Source: G965214625 sp965214625 (lineage in GTDB: Bacteria; Pseudomonadota; Gammaproteobacteria; Arenicellales; Poriferihabitantaceae). From it: a stretch of DNA of 64,000 nt. The translations under genes and the position numbers were made by a program. How positions within the stretch are numbered: the stretch's first letter is position 1; each line of letters begins with the position of its first letter. The stretch covers positions 2,108,001 to 2,172,000 of the forward strand of contig OZ243962.1 in NCBI GenBank assembly GCA_965214625.1, read 5' to 3'. Below, one piece after another: positions 28,357 to 38,314 of the stretch. The notes beneath the pieces are model-generated. The model searched no databases and was not told the origin of the DNA. It worked only from the letters and a program-made list of their open reading frames with translations.

Positions 28357-29856
28357 TTATTTGTATTTTTTGATTTCGCCGCTGTTGACCCGCGCGAAGT
28401 AGGAATTCATTTCCCTTTTGACGATTGGAGCCAGGAAATACAATCCCAGAATGTTGGGAACACAAATCAGGAATACCAGCGCGTCTGATATGTCGAGAAT
28501 GGGCCCCAACTGGACAACGCAACCCAATGCAACAAAGGCACAGAAAACAATCTTGTAAATAGTTTGTCCCCTAGTGCCTTCACCGAACATGTAAGTCCAC
28601 CCTTTGAGGCCATAATACGACCATGAAATCATGGTAGAAAAGGCAAACAGCAATGCCGCAATGGCCAGTGGGATAGGGAACCATGAAAATTCACGTTCAA
28701 ACGCGGCAGAAGTCATTGCAACACCCTGTGCACTACCGGCAAACCCCGGTTCGGCAACTTGGGCCGTTCCGATGACCAGTGCGGTAATCGTGCAGATCAC
28801 GATGGTGTCGATAAACGGTTCCAGCAAAGAAACAACACCCTCTGTAACCGGTTCGTCCGTTTTGACTGCGGAGTGGGCAATCGAAGCGGAACCAATCCCG
28901 GCTTCATTGGAAAAGACCGCACGCTGGAAACCAATAATCATGGCACCAAGTGCGCCCCCTGCAACCCCTTCACCGGTAAATGCGCCGTTGAATATATTGA
29001 TAATGACCTGCGGGATTGTGGTGACATTCATCAGGATCACGATAATGGCAAACACACAATAGAAAAGAGCCATGAACGGCACAATTTTTTCAGTTACCCT
29101 TGCAATTGACTTGATACCGCCGACAATCACCGCAAAGACGACACCTGCCAGAATGAGCCCTACCAGCCAACCGAGCCCATCGAGTGCACCGCCGGACACA
29201 TTGTTGAGTTGGACATAGGCCTGATTCGACTGGAACATGTTGCCGATTCCCAATGCGCCGATAAAGATACCAATGGCATAGAATGTGCCCATGAATTTGC
29301 CGAATCCTTCCATTCCCCGATCAGAAAACCCTTTCCTGAGATAATACATCGGACCCCCGGATACGTGACCGTCCTCGAACTCCTGGCGGTATTTTACCCC
29401 CAAGGTACATTCGACAAACTTGGTCGACATCCCCAAAAATCCCGCCACGATCAGCCAGAACGTCGCCCCTGGACCACCCACTGTGACCGCGACCGCCACG
29501 CCACCGATGTTACCGATTCCGACGGTTCCGGAAACTGCCGTTGCCAGTGCCTGGAAATGTGAAACCTCTCCCTTGCTTTTAGGATCGGCATAATCTCCCT
29601 TGGCCAGTGAGATCGCATGTTTGAAGCCACGGAGGTTGATAAAGCCCATGTAAACGGTAAAAAACACGGCACCCGCCACCAGCCACAGAACCACCACCGG
29701 TAATTGGGCCCCAAAAACAGGGATTTTGAAAAAGACAATTTGACCGATCAGACTGGCGATAGGTGCAGTTGCGGCGTTGATGGCATCATCAATACCCGCA
29801 AAAGCATTCTTCACCGAGACAATCATCAAACCAAGTGTTGTAAGTAGTTGTCGCAT
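28357..29856 (-). CDS. Sodium/alanine (glycine) symporter, AGCS family
   Basis: 499 residues, an integral inner-membrane protein of about eleven helices. The AGCS signature is present: VYMGFINLRGFKHAI, SHFQALATAVSGTVGIGNIGGVAVAVTVGGPGA (seen at about residues 99-131), and RAVFSNEAGIGSASIAHSA in the second half. It imports alanine or glycine with a cation, sodium being usual in the family. The ribosome binding site is GAGAGGAAA. It is followed downstream by its own terminator, and the universal stress gene lies 76 bases upstream on the same strand. Confidence 0.92.
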   Translation of the reverse strand: MRQLLTTLGLMIVSVKNAFAGIDDAINAATAPIASLIGQIVFFKIPVFGAQLPVVVLWLVAGAVFFTVYMGFINLRGFKHAISLAKGDYADPKSKGEVSHFQALATAVSGTVGIGNIGGVAVAVTVGGPGATFWLIVAGFLGMSTKFVECTLGVKYRQEFEDGHVSGGPMYYLRKGFSDRGMEGFGKFMGTFYAIGIFIGALGIGNMFQSNQAYVQLNNVSGGALDGLGWLVGLILAGVVFAVIVGGIKSIARVTEKIVPFMALFYCVFAIIVILMNVTTIPQVIINIFNGAFTGEGVAGGALGAMIIGFQRAVFSNEAGIGSASIAHSAVKTDEPVTEGVVSLLEPFIDTIVICTITALVIGTAQVAEPGFAGSAQGVAMTSAAFEREFSWFPIPLAIAALLFAFSTMISWSYYGLKGWTYMFGEGTRGQTIYKIVFCAFVALGCVVQLGPILDISDALVFLICVPNILGLYFLAPIVKREMNSYFARVNSGEIKKYK

Positions 29857-29932
29857 CTTGGTTTCCTCTCAAGTTTATTAGTGTTGTTTGATTCGGTCGA
29901 TCAAACGCCTGACCATAGACTGTTCCCCGAGG

Positions 29933-30367
29933 TCAGGGAACGACAGTGACAGGGACGGAAGAAGTCTGTACCAGCGCAGCCGTGACACTGCCGAAAATCA
30001 TCGAGCGCATTCGCGACTCGCCGAGTTTGCCGATATAGATTTGTGACGCGTTATATTCTTCGCTTAGATCCACCAGGGTTTCACTGATTTTACCGTGTCG
30101 AACGACCGTATCGACTTTCACACCTGAATCAGCAAGCGCAGTCGCTTCGGGATGAAGCACTGAATCATGGGCTCTTTGAATTTCCGATTCCCGTCGTTGA
30201 TGGCGATCAGACAATTCTTCAGGCGTGTGGAAGCTGTAGGGTGACCAGTCGATGACATAGGCCAGTAGAAGATTTGATTGGGCAAGCTTGGCATGACCAA
30301 CAGCAACATTCAAGGCACGTTTGCCACCGTCACTCCCATCCAAGGCCACGAGGATTGTATCAGACAT
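29933..30367 (-). CDS. Universal stress protein (UspA family)
   Basis: 144 residues from the ATG at 30367, which has GGAG five bases upstream; an in-frame GTG two codons earlier is possible. The fold is seen in the N-terminal ILVALDGSDGGKRAL and the ATP-binding GKLGESRMRSMIFGSVTAALVQTSSVPVTVV, with the G-x2-G-x9-G-(S/T) pattern. Single Usp domain, cytosolic. The neighbouring transporter might be cotranscribed; many bacteria pair Usp proteins with transporters. Confidence 0.9.
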   Translation of the reverse strand: MSDTILVALDGSDGGKRALNVAVGHAKLAQSNLLLAYVIDWSPYSFHTPEELSDRHQRRESEIQRAHDSVLHPEATALADSGVKVDTVVRHGKISETLVDLSEEYNASQIYIGKLGESRMRSMIFGSVTAALVQTSSVPVTVVP

Positions 30368-30373
30368 AACCAC

Positions 30374-30875
30374 TCCAGTTTTCCGGTTACGAATCTGCCA
30401 TCAGATTCGAAAAAATTAGGCACGAATTGAAGTATCGGGCTTCAGTCTGGTCGATTATGTGTGTAAATGCAACACGACTACATTCGTGCCATCACATACA
30501 ACGACATAGTACAGAAACTCGGCCAGCTATACAAGGACAACCTGGTTGACTGTGATCTGGAGACAGGCAATCCGGTGGTAGGGCATCATGTAATGGGCCG
30601 GATGCGTTGTCCAGAGACAGCAAAATGCGGAAATGCCAAGCGGGTGGCCGGGTGCTGATCGCGGTGACAATTTGTTCCACATCATACAGACATCCTGTGC
30701 CGGAACCCGGTTCGAGATGCGCCTTGTCCGCCGTGAGCCTCAGTTACCGATTGCTGGCGACCTGTGACCGCAGTGGAAATGCCGGCTTCAGGTACTGACG
30801 ATTCCCCCCAGTGGTCCCCGTGATTCCTGACATTCATCGTCACCAGGAACATATCCCCTGTTTTGTACATTTCAC
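30374..30875. other. Intergenic region between usp and parE, no gene seen
   Basis: About 500 bases. Short open frames here (63-77 codons) have no homology that I recognise and poor ribosome binding sites. It must carry the end of the parE transcript and the promoter of the usp gene. No hairpin with a T-run was found by eye. Confidence 0.4.
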
Positions 30876-32771
30876 TCATGCGAATTCTGCCTGGTCCCCT
30901 TTTCGTTCCAACCAAGATTTTCTGTCCTGAGCGCGTTTCTTTGCCTGTAGCATGTCCATCAGGGCATAGGTTCCATCACCCTGAGAGACTTCCAATCTGA
31001 CCAGGCTGCGAGTGGCCGGCTTCATCGTCGTATCCCTGAGCTGAACCGGATTCATCTCACCCAACCCCTTGAATCGTTGCACATTGATCCTGTCGCGGCG
31101 ATTATTGTTGGTCTCAATCTCTGCGAGAACGCTATCGCGGTCATTGTCATCCAGCGCGTAATACACTTTTTTGGCGACATCGATTCGATATAGTGGCGGC
31201 ATTGCAATGCATACTCGCCCGCTTTCTACCAAGATGGAAAAATGTTTGAGAAACAAGGCACAAAGCAAGGTCGCTATGTGAGCGCCATCGGAATCCGCAT
31301 CAGCCAGGATACAGACCCTGCCGTATCTGAGTCCTGACAGGTCTTGGGAGCCGGGGTCAACGCCCAGCGCAATGGCGATATCGTGCACTTCCTTGTTTTC
31401 AAGCACTTCGGCAGAATCCACTTCCCAGGTGTTTTTGATTTTCCCCCGAAGCGGCAAGATGGCCTGAAAAACCCGGTCACGTGCTTGTTTGGCGGAGCCA
31501 CCGGCAGAATCGCCCTCAACCAGGAACAATTCCGTCATTTCAAGATCATCACTGGTGCAGTCCGCGAGTTTTCCAGGCAGTACCGGTCCACTGGTAATTT
31601 TTTTTCTTTTGACTCTTTTACCGGCCCGGGCACGCCGTTGTGCATGATCAATAGCGATCTGGGCAATTTTTTCTGCATCGGGAATATGCTGGCCTAACCA
31701 TAGGCCAAAGGCATCTTTGACCGCATTGTGGATAAACAAGACGGCTTCACGCGAGGATAATCGACCCTTGACCTGACCACTGAATTGAGGGTCCTTGATT
31801 CGCACGGAAAGAATATAGGTGCACGTACTCCAGATATCTTCTGGAGCCAATTTGATTCCTCTTGGCAGCAAGTCCCTGAATTCACAAAACTCCCGAATCG
31901 CCTCGGTCAGACCACTGCGAAAGCCATTTACATGGGTTCCACCGAGGACAGTCGGGATCAGGTTAACATAGCTTTCGGTTATCCGGTCTCCATCATCTGT
32001 TATCCAGGCGACCGCCCAGTCCATTTCTCCGTCAATATGCCGATGTTCTCCGAGAACGGGCAGATCGGGGACCACATCGGCGCCTTCCAGAGCCTGACCG
32101 AGATATTGTTCCAGTCCCTTGTCGTATTGCCAAGTCCGATTAGTTTCTGGATGAACCTCATCGGTAAAGCTGACTGTTAATCCCGGGCACAAGATCGCTT
32201 TTGCCTTGAGCGTCTGTTTCAGTGCCGCCACATGGAACTTCGGGGAATCGAAATACGCAGGATTGGGGTGGAACCGCAACGCGGTGCCGGTCGTCCCCTT
32301 GTCAACACGGCGGGTCACTTTTAGTTCGGTTTTCTTTTCTCCATCGGCAAAGCAAATATGATGTTCTCTTCCGTTTCGTCTTATCCATACGTCAAGCGTG
32401 TCAGACAGTGCATTGACGACTGATACCCCGACGCCATGCAATCCACCTGAGAAATGATAGTGTTCGTCGGAAAATTTGCCGCCGGCATGCAGTTGTGTCA
32501 GGATCAATTCCACCCCGCTGACCCCCTCATCCTGATGGATATCGACCGGCATACCCCGTCCGTTATCGATCACGGTGAGAGAGCCATCCTCATGATGATG
32601 TACCGCTATCGTATCGGCATGACCGGCAAGTGCCTCATCGACACTGTTGTCGATGACTTCATGCGCCAGGTGATTGGGTTGCTCCGTTTCGGTATACATC
32701 CCCGGTCGTTTCCGGACCGGCTCCAGGCCCGTGAGTACCTCAATGGCGGAAGCGTCATAGCGATTGCTCAT
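30876..32771 (-). CDS. parE: DNA topoisomerase IV subunit B
   Basis: 631 residues, the length of gammaproteobacterial ParE rather than GyrB (about 800). The GHKL ATPase motifs are EVIDNSVDEALAG, DNGRGMPV and YHFSGGLHGVGVSVVNALS. The TOPRIM domain carries LVEGDSAGGSAKQARDR and ADADSDGAHI, and the C-terminus has QRFKGLGEMNPVQLRDTTM. With ParC (not in the window) it decatenates daughter chromosomes. The gene runs divergently from xseB. Confidence 0.97.
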   Translation of the reverse strand: MSNRYDASAIEVLTGLEPVRKRPGMYTETEQPNHLAHEVIDNSVDEALAGHADTIAVHHHEDGSLTVIDNGRGMPVDIHQDEGVSGVELILTQLHAGGKFSDEHYHFSGGLHGVGVSVVNALSDTLDVWIRRNGREHHICFADGEKKTELKVTRRVDKGTTGTALRFHPNPAYFDSPKFHVAALKQTLKAKAILCPGLTVSFTDEVHPETNRTWQYDKGLEQYLGQALEGADVVPDLPVLGEHRHIDGEMDWAVAWITDDGDRITESYVNLIPTVLGGTHVNGFRSGLTEAIREFCEFRDLLPRGIKLAPEDIWSTCTYILSVRIKDPQFSGQVKGRLSSREAVLFIHNAVKDAFGLWLGQHIPDAEKIAQIAIDHAQRRARAGKRVKRKKITSGPVLPGKLADCTSDDLEMTELFLVEGDSAGGSAKQARDRVFQAILPLRGKIKNTWEVDSAEVLENKEVHDIAIALGVDPGSQDLSGLRYGRVCILADADSDGAHIATLLCALFLKHFSILVESGRVCIAMPPLYRIDVAKKVYYALDDNDRDSVLAEIETNNNRRDRINVQRFKGLGEMNPVQLRDTTMKPATRSLVRLEVSQGDGTYALMDMLQAKKRAQDRKSWLERKGDQAEFA

Positions 32772-33041
32772 GGCATCGTTAATTTCTGTAAGGGTTGGTG
32801 ATCGTGCGATAGTATTGTCAGAATCATAACAGAGGTGCGAAATAACCAGGATGCCATAAAGTAGCGTAACCGGTCAGCGAGAAGATGTTCTCCCTTGTCA
32901 AGCCGTTTCATGATCTTGCCATGGGACCAGTCTCCATTGCATTGAAGGTCCGGGCCGTATGCTGTCACTCATTTTGGTGCAAGAATTCTGCTATCATGTC
33001 GGTGTCGGTTTTTAATCCATTTAAATTCAATAACCTGTTCG

Positions 33042-33290
33042 ATGACACAAACCCAGAAAGAACAACTCCCCGCCGCATTTGAAGAGTCACTTGAAGAACT
33101 CGAAAATATTGTACAAAGAATGGAGCAGGGTGAGCAATCTTTGGATCAGACCATCCGGGACTTTGAAAGAGGCATGCAGCTTGCACAACAGTGTCAGAAA
33201 AGTCTTGATGCGGCCCAGTTGAAAGTGGATAGATTGCTCAAAAAAAACAATGAGGAGATATTGGTTTCTGACAGCACGGCAGTGAATTGA
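33042..33290 (+). CDS. xseB: Exodeoxyribonuclease VII small subunit
   Basis: 82 residues. The FEESLEELENIVQRMEQGEQSLDQ segment and the helical Leu/Gln-rich tail are typical of the small subunit, which binds the XseA catalytic subunit (not in the window). The order xseB-ispA-dxs is the standard gammaproteobacterial operon. It ends 21 bases before the ispA start. Confidence 0.95.
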   Translation: MTQTQKEQLPAAFEESLEELENIVQRMEQGEQSLDQTIRDFERGMQLAQQCQKSLDAAQLKVDRLLKKNNEEILVSDSTAVN

Positions 33291-33311
33291 TGCCCTAAAT
33301 GATGTAAAGCA

Positions 33312-34232
33312 GTGGATGTACCGGGAAAGAAGATCAAGTTGACTCATCCTGACTGCCAGTGGGACAGTTACCGTCGCAGGGTTGAAAGGACATTGGAAGC
33401 CCGGCTGGCACCGGGCAAGGGTGTTCCGGTGCCATTGAATGACGCGATGCGATACGTTTGCCTGAAGGGGGGGAAACGCTTTCGGGCATTACTGGTCTAT
33501 GCCTGTGGCGAACTGGCAGGCGCCGAATTGGCCCAACTGGATTTGCCGGCCTGTGCCGTGGAAATGATCCATGCGTATTCCCTGGTTCATGATGATTTGC
33601 CTGCCATGGATGATGATATGCTAAGACGGGGCAAACCGACCTGCCATATCGCCTTCGATGAAGCAACCGCCATTTTGGCGGGAGATGCACTGCAGGCTGA
33701 AGCGTTTTCCGTCTTGAGTGAAGACAGCCAACTGGGGCTGTCTGATGGCCGGAGAATGAGGATGGTCGCAGAGCTGGCCCATGCAAGCGGCTGCGGCGGC
33801 ATGGTCGGTGGCCAGATGCTGGATATGAAAGCGACCGGCCAGTTGGTCGATGCCGCTCATTTGGCAGAAATTCATCGTTTAAAAACAGGTGCCCTGATCC
33901 GGGCATCGGCCATCCTTGGCGGCTTGGCTTCGGAGAAGGCCAATGATGTTTTTTTGACAGTCCTGTGCGATTTTGCGACGATACTGGGGCTGATTTTCCA
34001 GATTGTGGACGATATCCTTGATGCAACGGCAAGTAATGAAACGCTGGGCAAGCCGGCCGGGTCGGATGAGCGGATGCAAAAAACAACCTACGTTTCCCTG
34101 CTGGGGCTGGAGGCAGCTCGACAGGAAGCCGAAAAACTCTCCGGACAGGCCATCGACATCCTCCATGATTTGGATGATGATACGATGTTTCTTGAACACG
34201 TGACAAAATTCGTTCTCAATCGGTCATACTGA
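33312..34232 (+). CDS. ispA: Farnesyl diphosphate synthase (geranyltranstransferase)
   Basis: 306 residues from a GTG. It condenses isopentenyl diphosphate with dimethylallyl and geranyl diphosphate. The first Asp-rich motif is VHDDLPAMDDDMLRRG and the second is FQIVDDILD. LKGGKRFRALLVY and KTGALIRAS are the substrate-side segments. It shares one base with the dxs start (TGATG), so translation is coupled. Confidence 0.95.
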   Translation: MDVPGKKIKLTHPDCQWDSYRRRVERTLEARLAPGKGVPVPLNDAMRYVCLKGGKRFRALLVYACGELAGAELAQLDLPACAVEMIHAYSLVHDDLPAMDDDMLRRGKPTCHIAFDEATAILAGDALQAEAFSVLSEDSQLGLSDGRRMRMVAELAHASGCGGMVGGQMLDMKATGQLVDAAHLAEIHRLKTGALIRASAILGGLASEKANDVFLTVLCDFATILGLIFQIVDDILDATASNETLGKPAGSDERMQKTTYVSLLGLEAARQEAEKLSGQAIDILHDLDDDTMFLEHVTKFVLNRSY

Positions 34233-36124
34233 TGTCTCACTCCGCTTTGTCTAACAATACAGACTATCCCCTGTTGAGCAACATAGAGGATCCCTCGCAA
34301 CTCAGGATGCTCGACCAGGACAAGCTTGTCCGGCTGGCTGACGAGCTGCGTCGGTTCATGATTGACATTACGTCACAGATAGGCGGGCATCTTGCGCCTG
34401 GTTTGGGCGCAGTGGAACTCACTATTGCGATTCACTATGTTTTTAATACGCCCACAGACCGGCTTGTCTGGGATATCGGACATCAGGCCTATCCCCACAA
34501 GATTTTGACGGGTCGAAGGGACCGCTTTGATACCATTCGACAGTATCAGGGAATATCCGGGTTTTTGAAGCGTAGCGAAAGTGAATATGATACTTTCGGT
34601 GCGGGACATGCGAGTACCTCGATCAGTGCTGCTTTGGGGATGGCGGTCGCTTCAGCACTCCGGAAAAAACACAACGAAACGATTGCGGTGATTGGAGACG
34701 GGGCGTTGACAGGCGGGATGGCGTTTGAGGCATTGAACAATGCAGGGAGCCTGGATGCGAATCTTCTGGTCATATTGAATGACAATGAGATGTCGATTTC
34801 CCCGAATGTCGGTGCGATTTCCAACTACCTTGCCCGTATCCTGTCCGGCCATACATATACCACGGTACGCGAGGGGAGTAAAACAGTATTGGGTACCCTG
34901 CCACAGATCAAAAACTTGGCGCGTCGTGTCGAGGGGCATGTAAAGGGAATGGTGATGCCGAGCACGCTTTTCGAAGAACTTGGCTTTTATTACATTGGCC
35001 CGATTGACGGTCACGATATCAACACGCTCATCAAGACCCTGAAAAACATGAAGAAGATCGAGGGTCCGCGATTCCTTCATATCATCACTCAAAAAGGCAA
35101 GGGATTTGAGCCCGCAGAGGGAGACCCCTGTGTTTATCATGGGGTAATACCCTTCAATCCGGATACCGGAAAGATGGAGGCGAAGAAAAAAAGCAGAAGC
35201 TACACAAACGTTTTTAGCGACTGGCTCTGTGACATGGCCGCCATGGACAGCCGACTGGTTGGCATTACCCCTGCCATGCGTGAAGGTTCAGGACTGGTTG
35301 CTTTTTCAAAACAGTATCCGGATCGATACTTTGATGTAGGCATCGCGGAGCAACATTCGCTGACGTTCGCGGCAGGGCTGGCTTGTGAGGGTCTCAAGCC
35401 GGTTGTGGCCATTTACTCGACTTTTTTGCAACGTGCCTATGATCAGTTGATTCATGACATATCGATTCAGGACCTGGATGTCCTGCTGGCGATAGACAGG
35501 GCCGGTCTGGTGGGCGCGGACGGAGCGACCCATGCGGGCGTGTACGACTATTCCTATCTACGTTGTGTTCCGGGGATGGTCATCATGGCGCCTGCCGATG
35601 AAGCGGAGTGTCGCAACATGCTGTATACCGGTTATCAGCATGTGGGGCCGACTGCGGTACGCTATCCCCGAGGAGGGGGACCGGGGATCGCTGAACAAGA
35701 GGAAATGAGTGCGCTGCCCATCGGTCAGGCGAGCATCGTTCGCAAAACCCGGAGCAAGGCGCGCAAGGTTGCCATATTGGCCTTTGGTACGATGGTCTAT
35801 CCGTCGATTGAGGTGGCCGAGGAACTGGATGCGACCGTGGTCAACATGCGCTTTGTCAAGCCGCTGGATGAAACGACGATACTGTCAATGGCGGACACCC
35901 ATACATTGATTGTGACCGTTGAAGAGAATGTGGTTCTGGGGGGCGCCGGTTCAGGAGTGAATGAATGCATACACCGTCATCATCGCTCAGTTGATATTCT
36001 GAATCTGGGGATTCCCGATGAGCATCTTGACCATGGTACGCAGCAACAGCAGCTTGCCGGTTGCGACATGGACAAGGACAGTATCAAGCAGCGGATTGTG
36101 TCCAGATTGTCTTCGAAGGGATAA
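34232..36124 (+). CDS. dxs: 1-deoxy-D-xylulose-5-phosphate synthase
   Basis: 630 residues. It makes deoxyxylulose phosphate from pyruvate and glyceraldehyde phosphate, the first step of the MEP isoprenoid route, and so feeds ispA upstream. TPP-binding motifs are VWDIGHQAYPHKILTGR and GDGALTGGMAFEALNNAG. The C-terminal halves of the transketolase fold hold DVGIAEQHSLTFAAGLA with the catalytic Glu, and AIDRAGLVGADGATHAGVYD. The N-terminus is a few residues longer than in Escherichia coli. Confidence 0.97.
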   Translation: MSHSALSNNTDYPLLSNIEDPSQLRMLDQDKLVRLADELRRFMIDITSQIGGHLAPGLGAVELTIAIHYVFNTPTDRLVWDIGHQAYPHKILTGRRDRFDTIRQYQGISGFLKRSESEYDTFGAGHASTSISAALGMAVASALRKKHNETIAVIGDGALTGGMAFEALNNAGSLDANLLVILNDNEMSISPNVGAISNYLARILSGHTYTTVREGSKTVLGTLPQIKNLARRVEGHVKGMVMPSTLFEELGFYYIGPIDGHDINTLIKTLKNMKKIEGPRFLHIITQKGKGFEPAEGDPCVYHGVIPFNPDTGKMEAKKKSRSYTNVFSDWLCDMAAMDSRLVGITPAMREGSGLVAFSKQYPDRYFDVGIAEQHSLTFAAGLACEGLKPVVAIYSTFLQRAYDQLIHDISIQDLDVLLAIDRAGLVGADGATHAGVYDYSYLRCVPGMVIMAPADEAECRNMLYTGYQHVGPTAVRYPRGGGPGIAEQEEMSALPIGQASIVRKTRSKARKVAILAFGTMVYPSIEVAEELDATVVNMRFVKPLDETTILSMADTHTLIVTVEENVVLGGAGSGVNECIHRHHRSVDILNLGIPDEHLDHGTQQQQLAGCDMDKDSIKQRIVSRLSSKG

Positions 36125-36548
36125 GGTATCCGGACTATTTCGTCAGGCCGATAGTACGCGAAAGACGGTGGCGAAGGGATCTGGGTTCCACTATGTTTGT
36201 TTTGCAACTCGATCAGCGAGGCGAATAATGCCGCGGGAGGTTCTGCGTCCGTTGCCGGACAAATCGTCGCTTCCGGTCGATGGACACAATGTCGGGCCGT
36301 TGGGTGATGAAAGGGCAATAGGGATTCCGGCCCGTTGAGACTGGCGTGGCGCCATACCGTATCCAGCCGATATCAATATGCCCGTGCCGTACGCTGCAAA
36401 GCTGACCAATAAAGAACCGATAACCGCACTGACAGCCCGATGCGGCCAAGGGTGCTTGCCCGTTTTCCCATTTGTACGCCGATGGGTCAAAGAGAATGGA
36501 CCTTGTTGATCGGCCATGGCAACAAGGCAGCAGCGAGGGCGGTATTCA
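36125..36548. other. Intergenic region between dxs and batD, no gene seen
   Basis: 424 bases between two convergent genes. Open frames here give Arg/Pro-rich or unpatterned proteins. No clear intrinsic terminator was found for either neighbour. Confidence 0.4.
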
Positions 36549-38300
36549 TCAAGGGGGAAACAGGGCGGGGAGACCGGATTCCCATTTGGATTTCTTGGGG
36601 GATTGATGACGTTTGAGTGCCCGTAACAGCACCAGCCCATCCCACGGGGTCTGTTCCCGCGAATAAAGATGCCGATCCAGCTTCGAGACGGCGGTCAGAA
36701 TGACCGGGTCCGATGTGATCAGCGAGATATCCTCGAGTGTCACGGGGGAATGCGTGGGTCGTTTCTGTCTGATCCACGACAGCAAGTATTGCCGGGACAG
36801 GACGGCATTGCCTGTTTTACAGGCGGCTTCCAGTTGTCCCATGATTTTCTGTGTGGTCAGGTCAACCGGTGCCGGTGTGCCGGAAGCCTTATTTCTTTTT
36901 CGCCTGAAAAGCCCCCAACAGGTGACCAGCCATAGTGTGAATAAACCAATGCTCAACCATTTCCAGTAGACAGATACCCCGGTGGGTGAGTACAGTATCA
37001 AGGGTTCTTGAGATGAAACCGACACCGGGTCGTGTGAGGTCATCGACGGGGAGTGCAGGGGTGTCGCGGACTCCCGGGATGCGTCGGAGTGCATCAGCGG
37101 GTCGCTGACCTGGATCAATCGCGGTGGAAGGGAAGCGGTTTCCATTTGATCGTTGTCGGTATTCCACCAATTAATGGCGATGCCGGGTATTTCGATCTCA
37201 CCTTCCCGGGTCGGGATGATCGCAAACCGTCTGGTGACGACACCCTGGATATCCGTGCCGTCAAGTATGGTTTCAGACTGCGCCTTGTCTGGATAAATCC
37301 GATAGCTTTCGGAAGCGGGCAGGTCGACCGGAGGCAGCTGTGTTGCGCTCAGTCCCGTTGCGCTCAGTTTCAACTGCAGCGTGACGGGTTTGCCGACTTC
37401 ATGTCGGTCCGGTATCGGGGATATTTCTGCGACCGACAGTTTTTTGGCCGGCAGCCAATGTTGCCCTGAAAAGGTATTGGCCGGAGGCCGCACATCGAGC
37501 ACCAGGGTTTCCGATTCGGCCCGGACCCGTTTTCCCTGTCTGAAAAAGGAACCGAATAACGACTGATTACCTTGCGCCGGCGATTCGGCCCGTCCTTGAA
37601 AGTGAACAGGGGGAAGGGTGAATGTCCCGCTACGCTGCGGGAACAGCGCATATCGGCGCTCAATGACACGATAGCTGGCTGTGCCTCGCCGGGTAGTATA
37701 CTGAATATCATCACCCAGTTTCTCAACCAGTGTGTCACGTGGGGCCGGTGCAGTGAGTGATCCCTCGACAAGATCGACATTGAGAAATAATTGGACCGTC
37801 AAGATCAACTGTTGTTGCACATAGGGAGCCTGAGGAGATAACGACAGCTCAATAAAGACTGCCTCGCCGGAGTGGTTTGCAGCCGGGTCGTTTGGTGGCA
37901 ATACCGTCAGTTCTACGGGTGGTGTCTGGTGTTGACCAACCGAAATGGGTCCAAGCGTATAGGTGCCCGGTTGTTTCGGTTCCAACTCGATTATCCATTG
38001 CTTGACCATGGTTTGTGTCCCATTGGCAACGGAAATGCTTTGTCGCGAGGCAGTACCAATCAGGTAAAAATTTTCCTCGAGAACAGAATAGTCAGGGGTG
38101 GCATTGACCTCGTCCGTCGATTCGATGACCAGCCGCACTGTCTGGTCCATCGTGATCGTTTCGCGTTCCAGTATCGCCGTTGTCTCAGCCAGTACCGTGA
38201 AGCCCAGTGACAACAGGCAAAAAACCCCCAATGCGGCTCCGCCTGTTTTGAAAAGTGACAACGTCAATGTCCGGATCCTGTTTTTGCGATGGATGGGCAT
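36549..38300 (-). CDS. batD: BatD-like protein (oxygen tolerance family)
   Basis: 583 residues from the ATG at 38300, chosen because it opens a basic segment and a signal peptide (ALGVFCLLSLGFTVLAETTA). The long periplasmic part shows BatD features: repeated beta domains with the pattern QWIIELEPKQPGTYTLGPISV and RRYALFPQRSGTFTLPPVHFQGRA. One C-terminal transmembrane helix at about residue 445 (WLSIGLFTLWLVTCWGLF) is followed by a cytoplasmic helical domain. Function is unknown in detail; Bat operons were linked to aerotolerance in Bacteroides. It is the last gene of the moxR operon. Confidence 0.85.
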   Translation of the reverse strand: MPIHRKNRIRTLTLSLFKTGGAALGVFCLLSLGFTVLAETTAILERETITMDQTVRLVIESTDEVNATPDYSVLEENFYLIGTASRQSISVANGTQTMVKQWIIELEPKQPGTYTLGPISVGQHQTPPVELTVLPPNDPAANHSGEAVFIELSLSPQAPYVQQQLILTVQLFLNVDLVEGSLTAPAPRDTLVEKLGDDIQYTTRRGTASYRVIERRYALFPQRSGTFTLPPVHFQGRAESPAQGNQSLFGSFFRQGKRVRAESETLVLDVRPPANTFSGQHWLPAKKLSVAEISPIPDRHEVGKPVTLQLKLSATGLSATQLPPVDLPASESYRIYPDKAQSETILDGTDIQGVVTRRFAIIPTREGEIEIPGIAINWWNTDNDQMETASLPPRLIQVSDPLMHSDASRESATPLHSPSMTSHDPVSVSSQEPLILYSPTGVSVYWKWLSIGLFTLWLVTCWGLFRRKRNKASGTPAPVDLTTQKIMGQLEAACKTGNAVLSRQYLLSWIRQKRPTHSPVTLEDISLITSDPVILTAVSKLDRHLYSREQTPWDGLVLLRALKRHQSPKKSKWESGLPALFPP

Positions 38301-38314
38301 ATTAGGGTGTCCGT

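Noticed and set aside
30467..30658. 63-codon frame upstream of the usp gene
   Set aside because: No motif, no ribosome binding site, and no neighbour that gives it a role.
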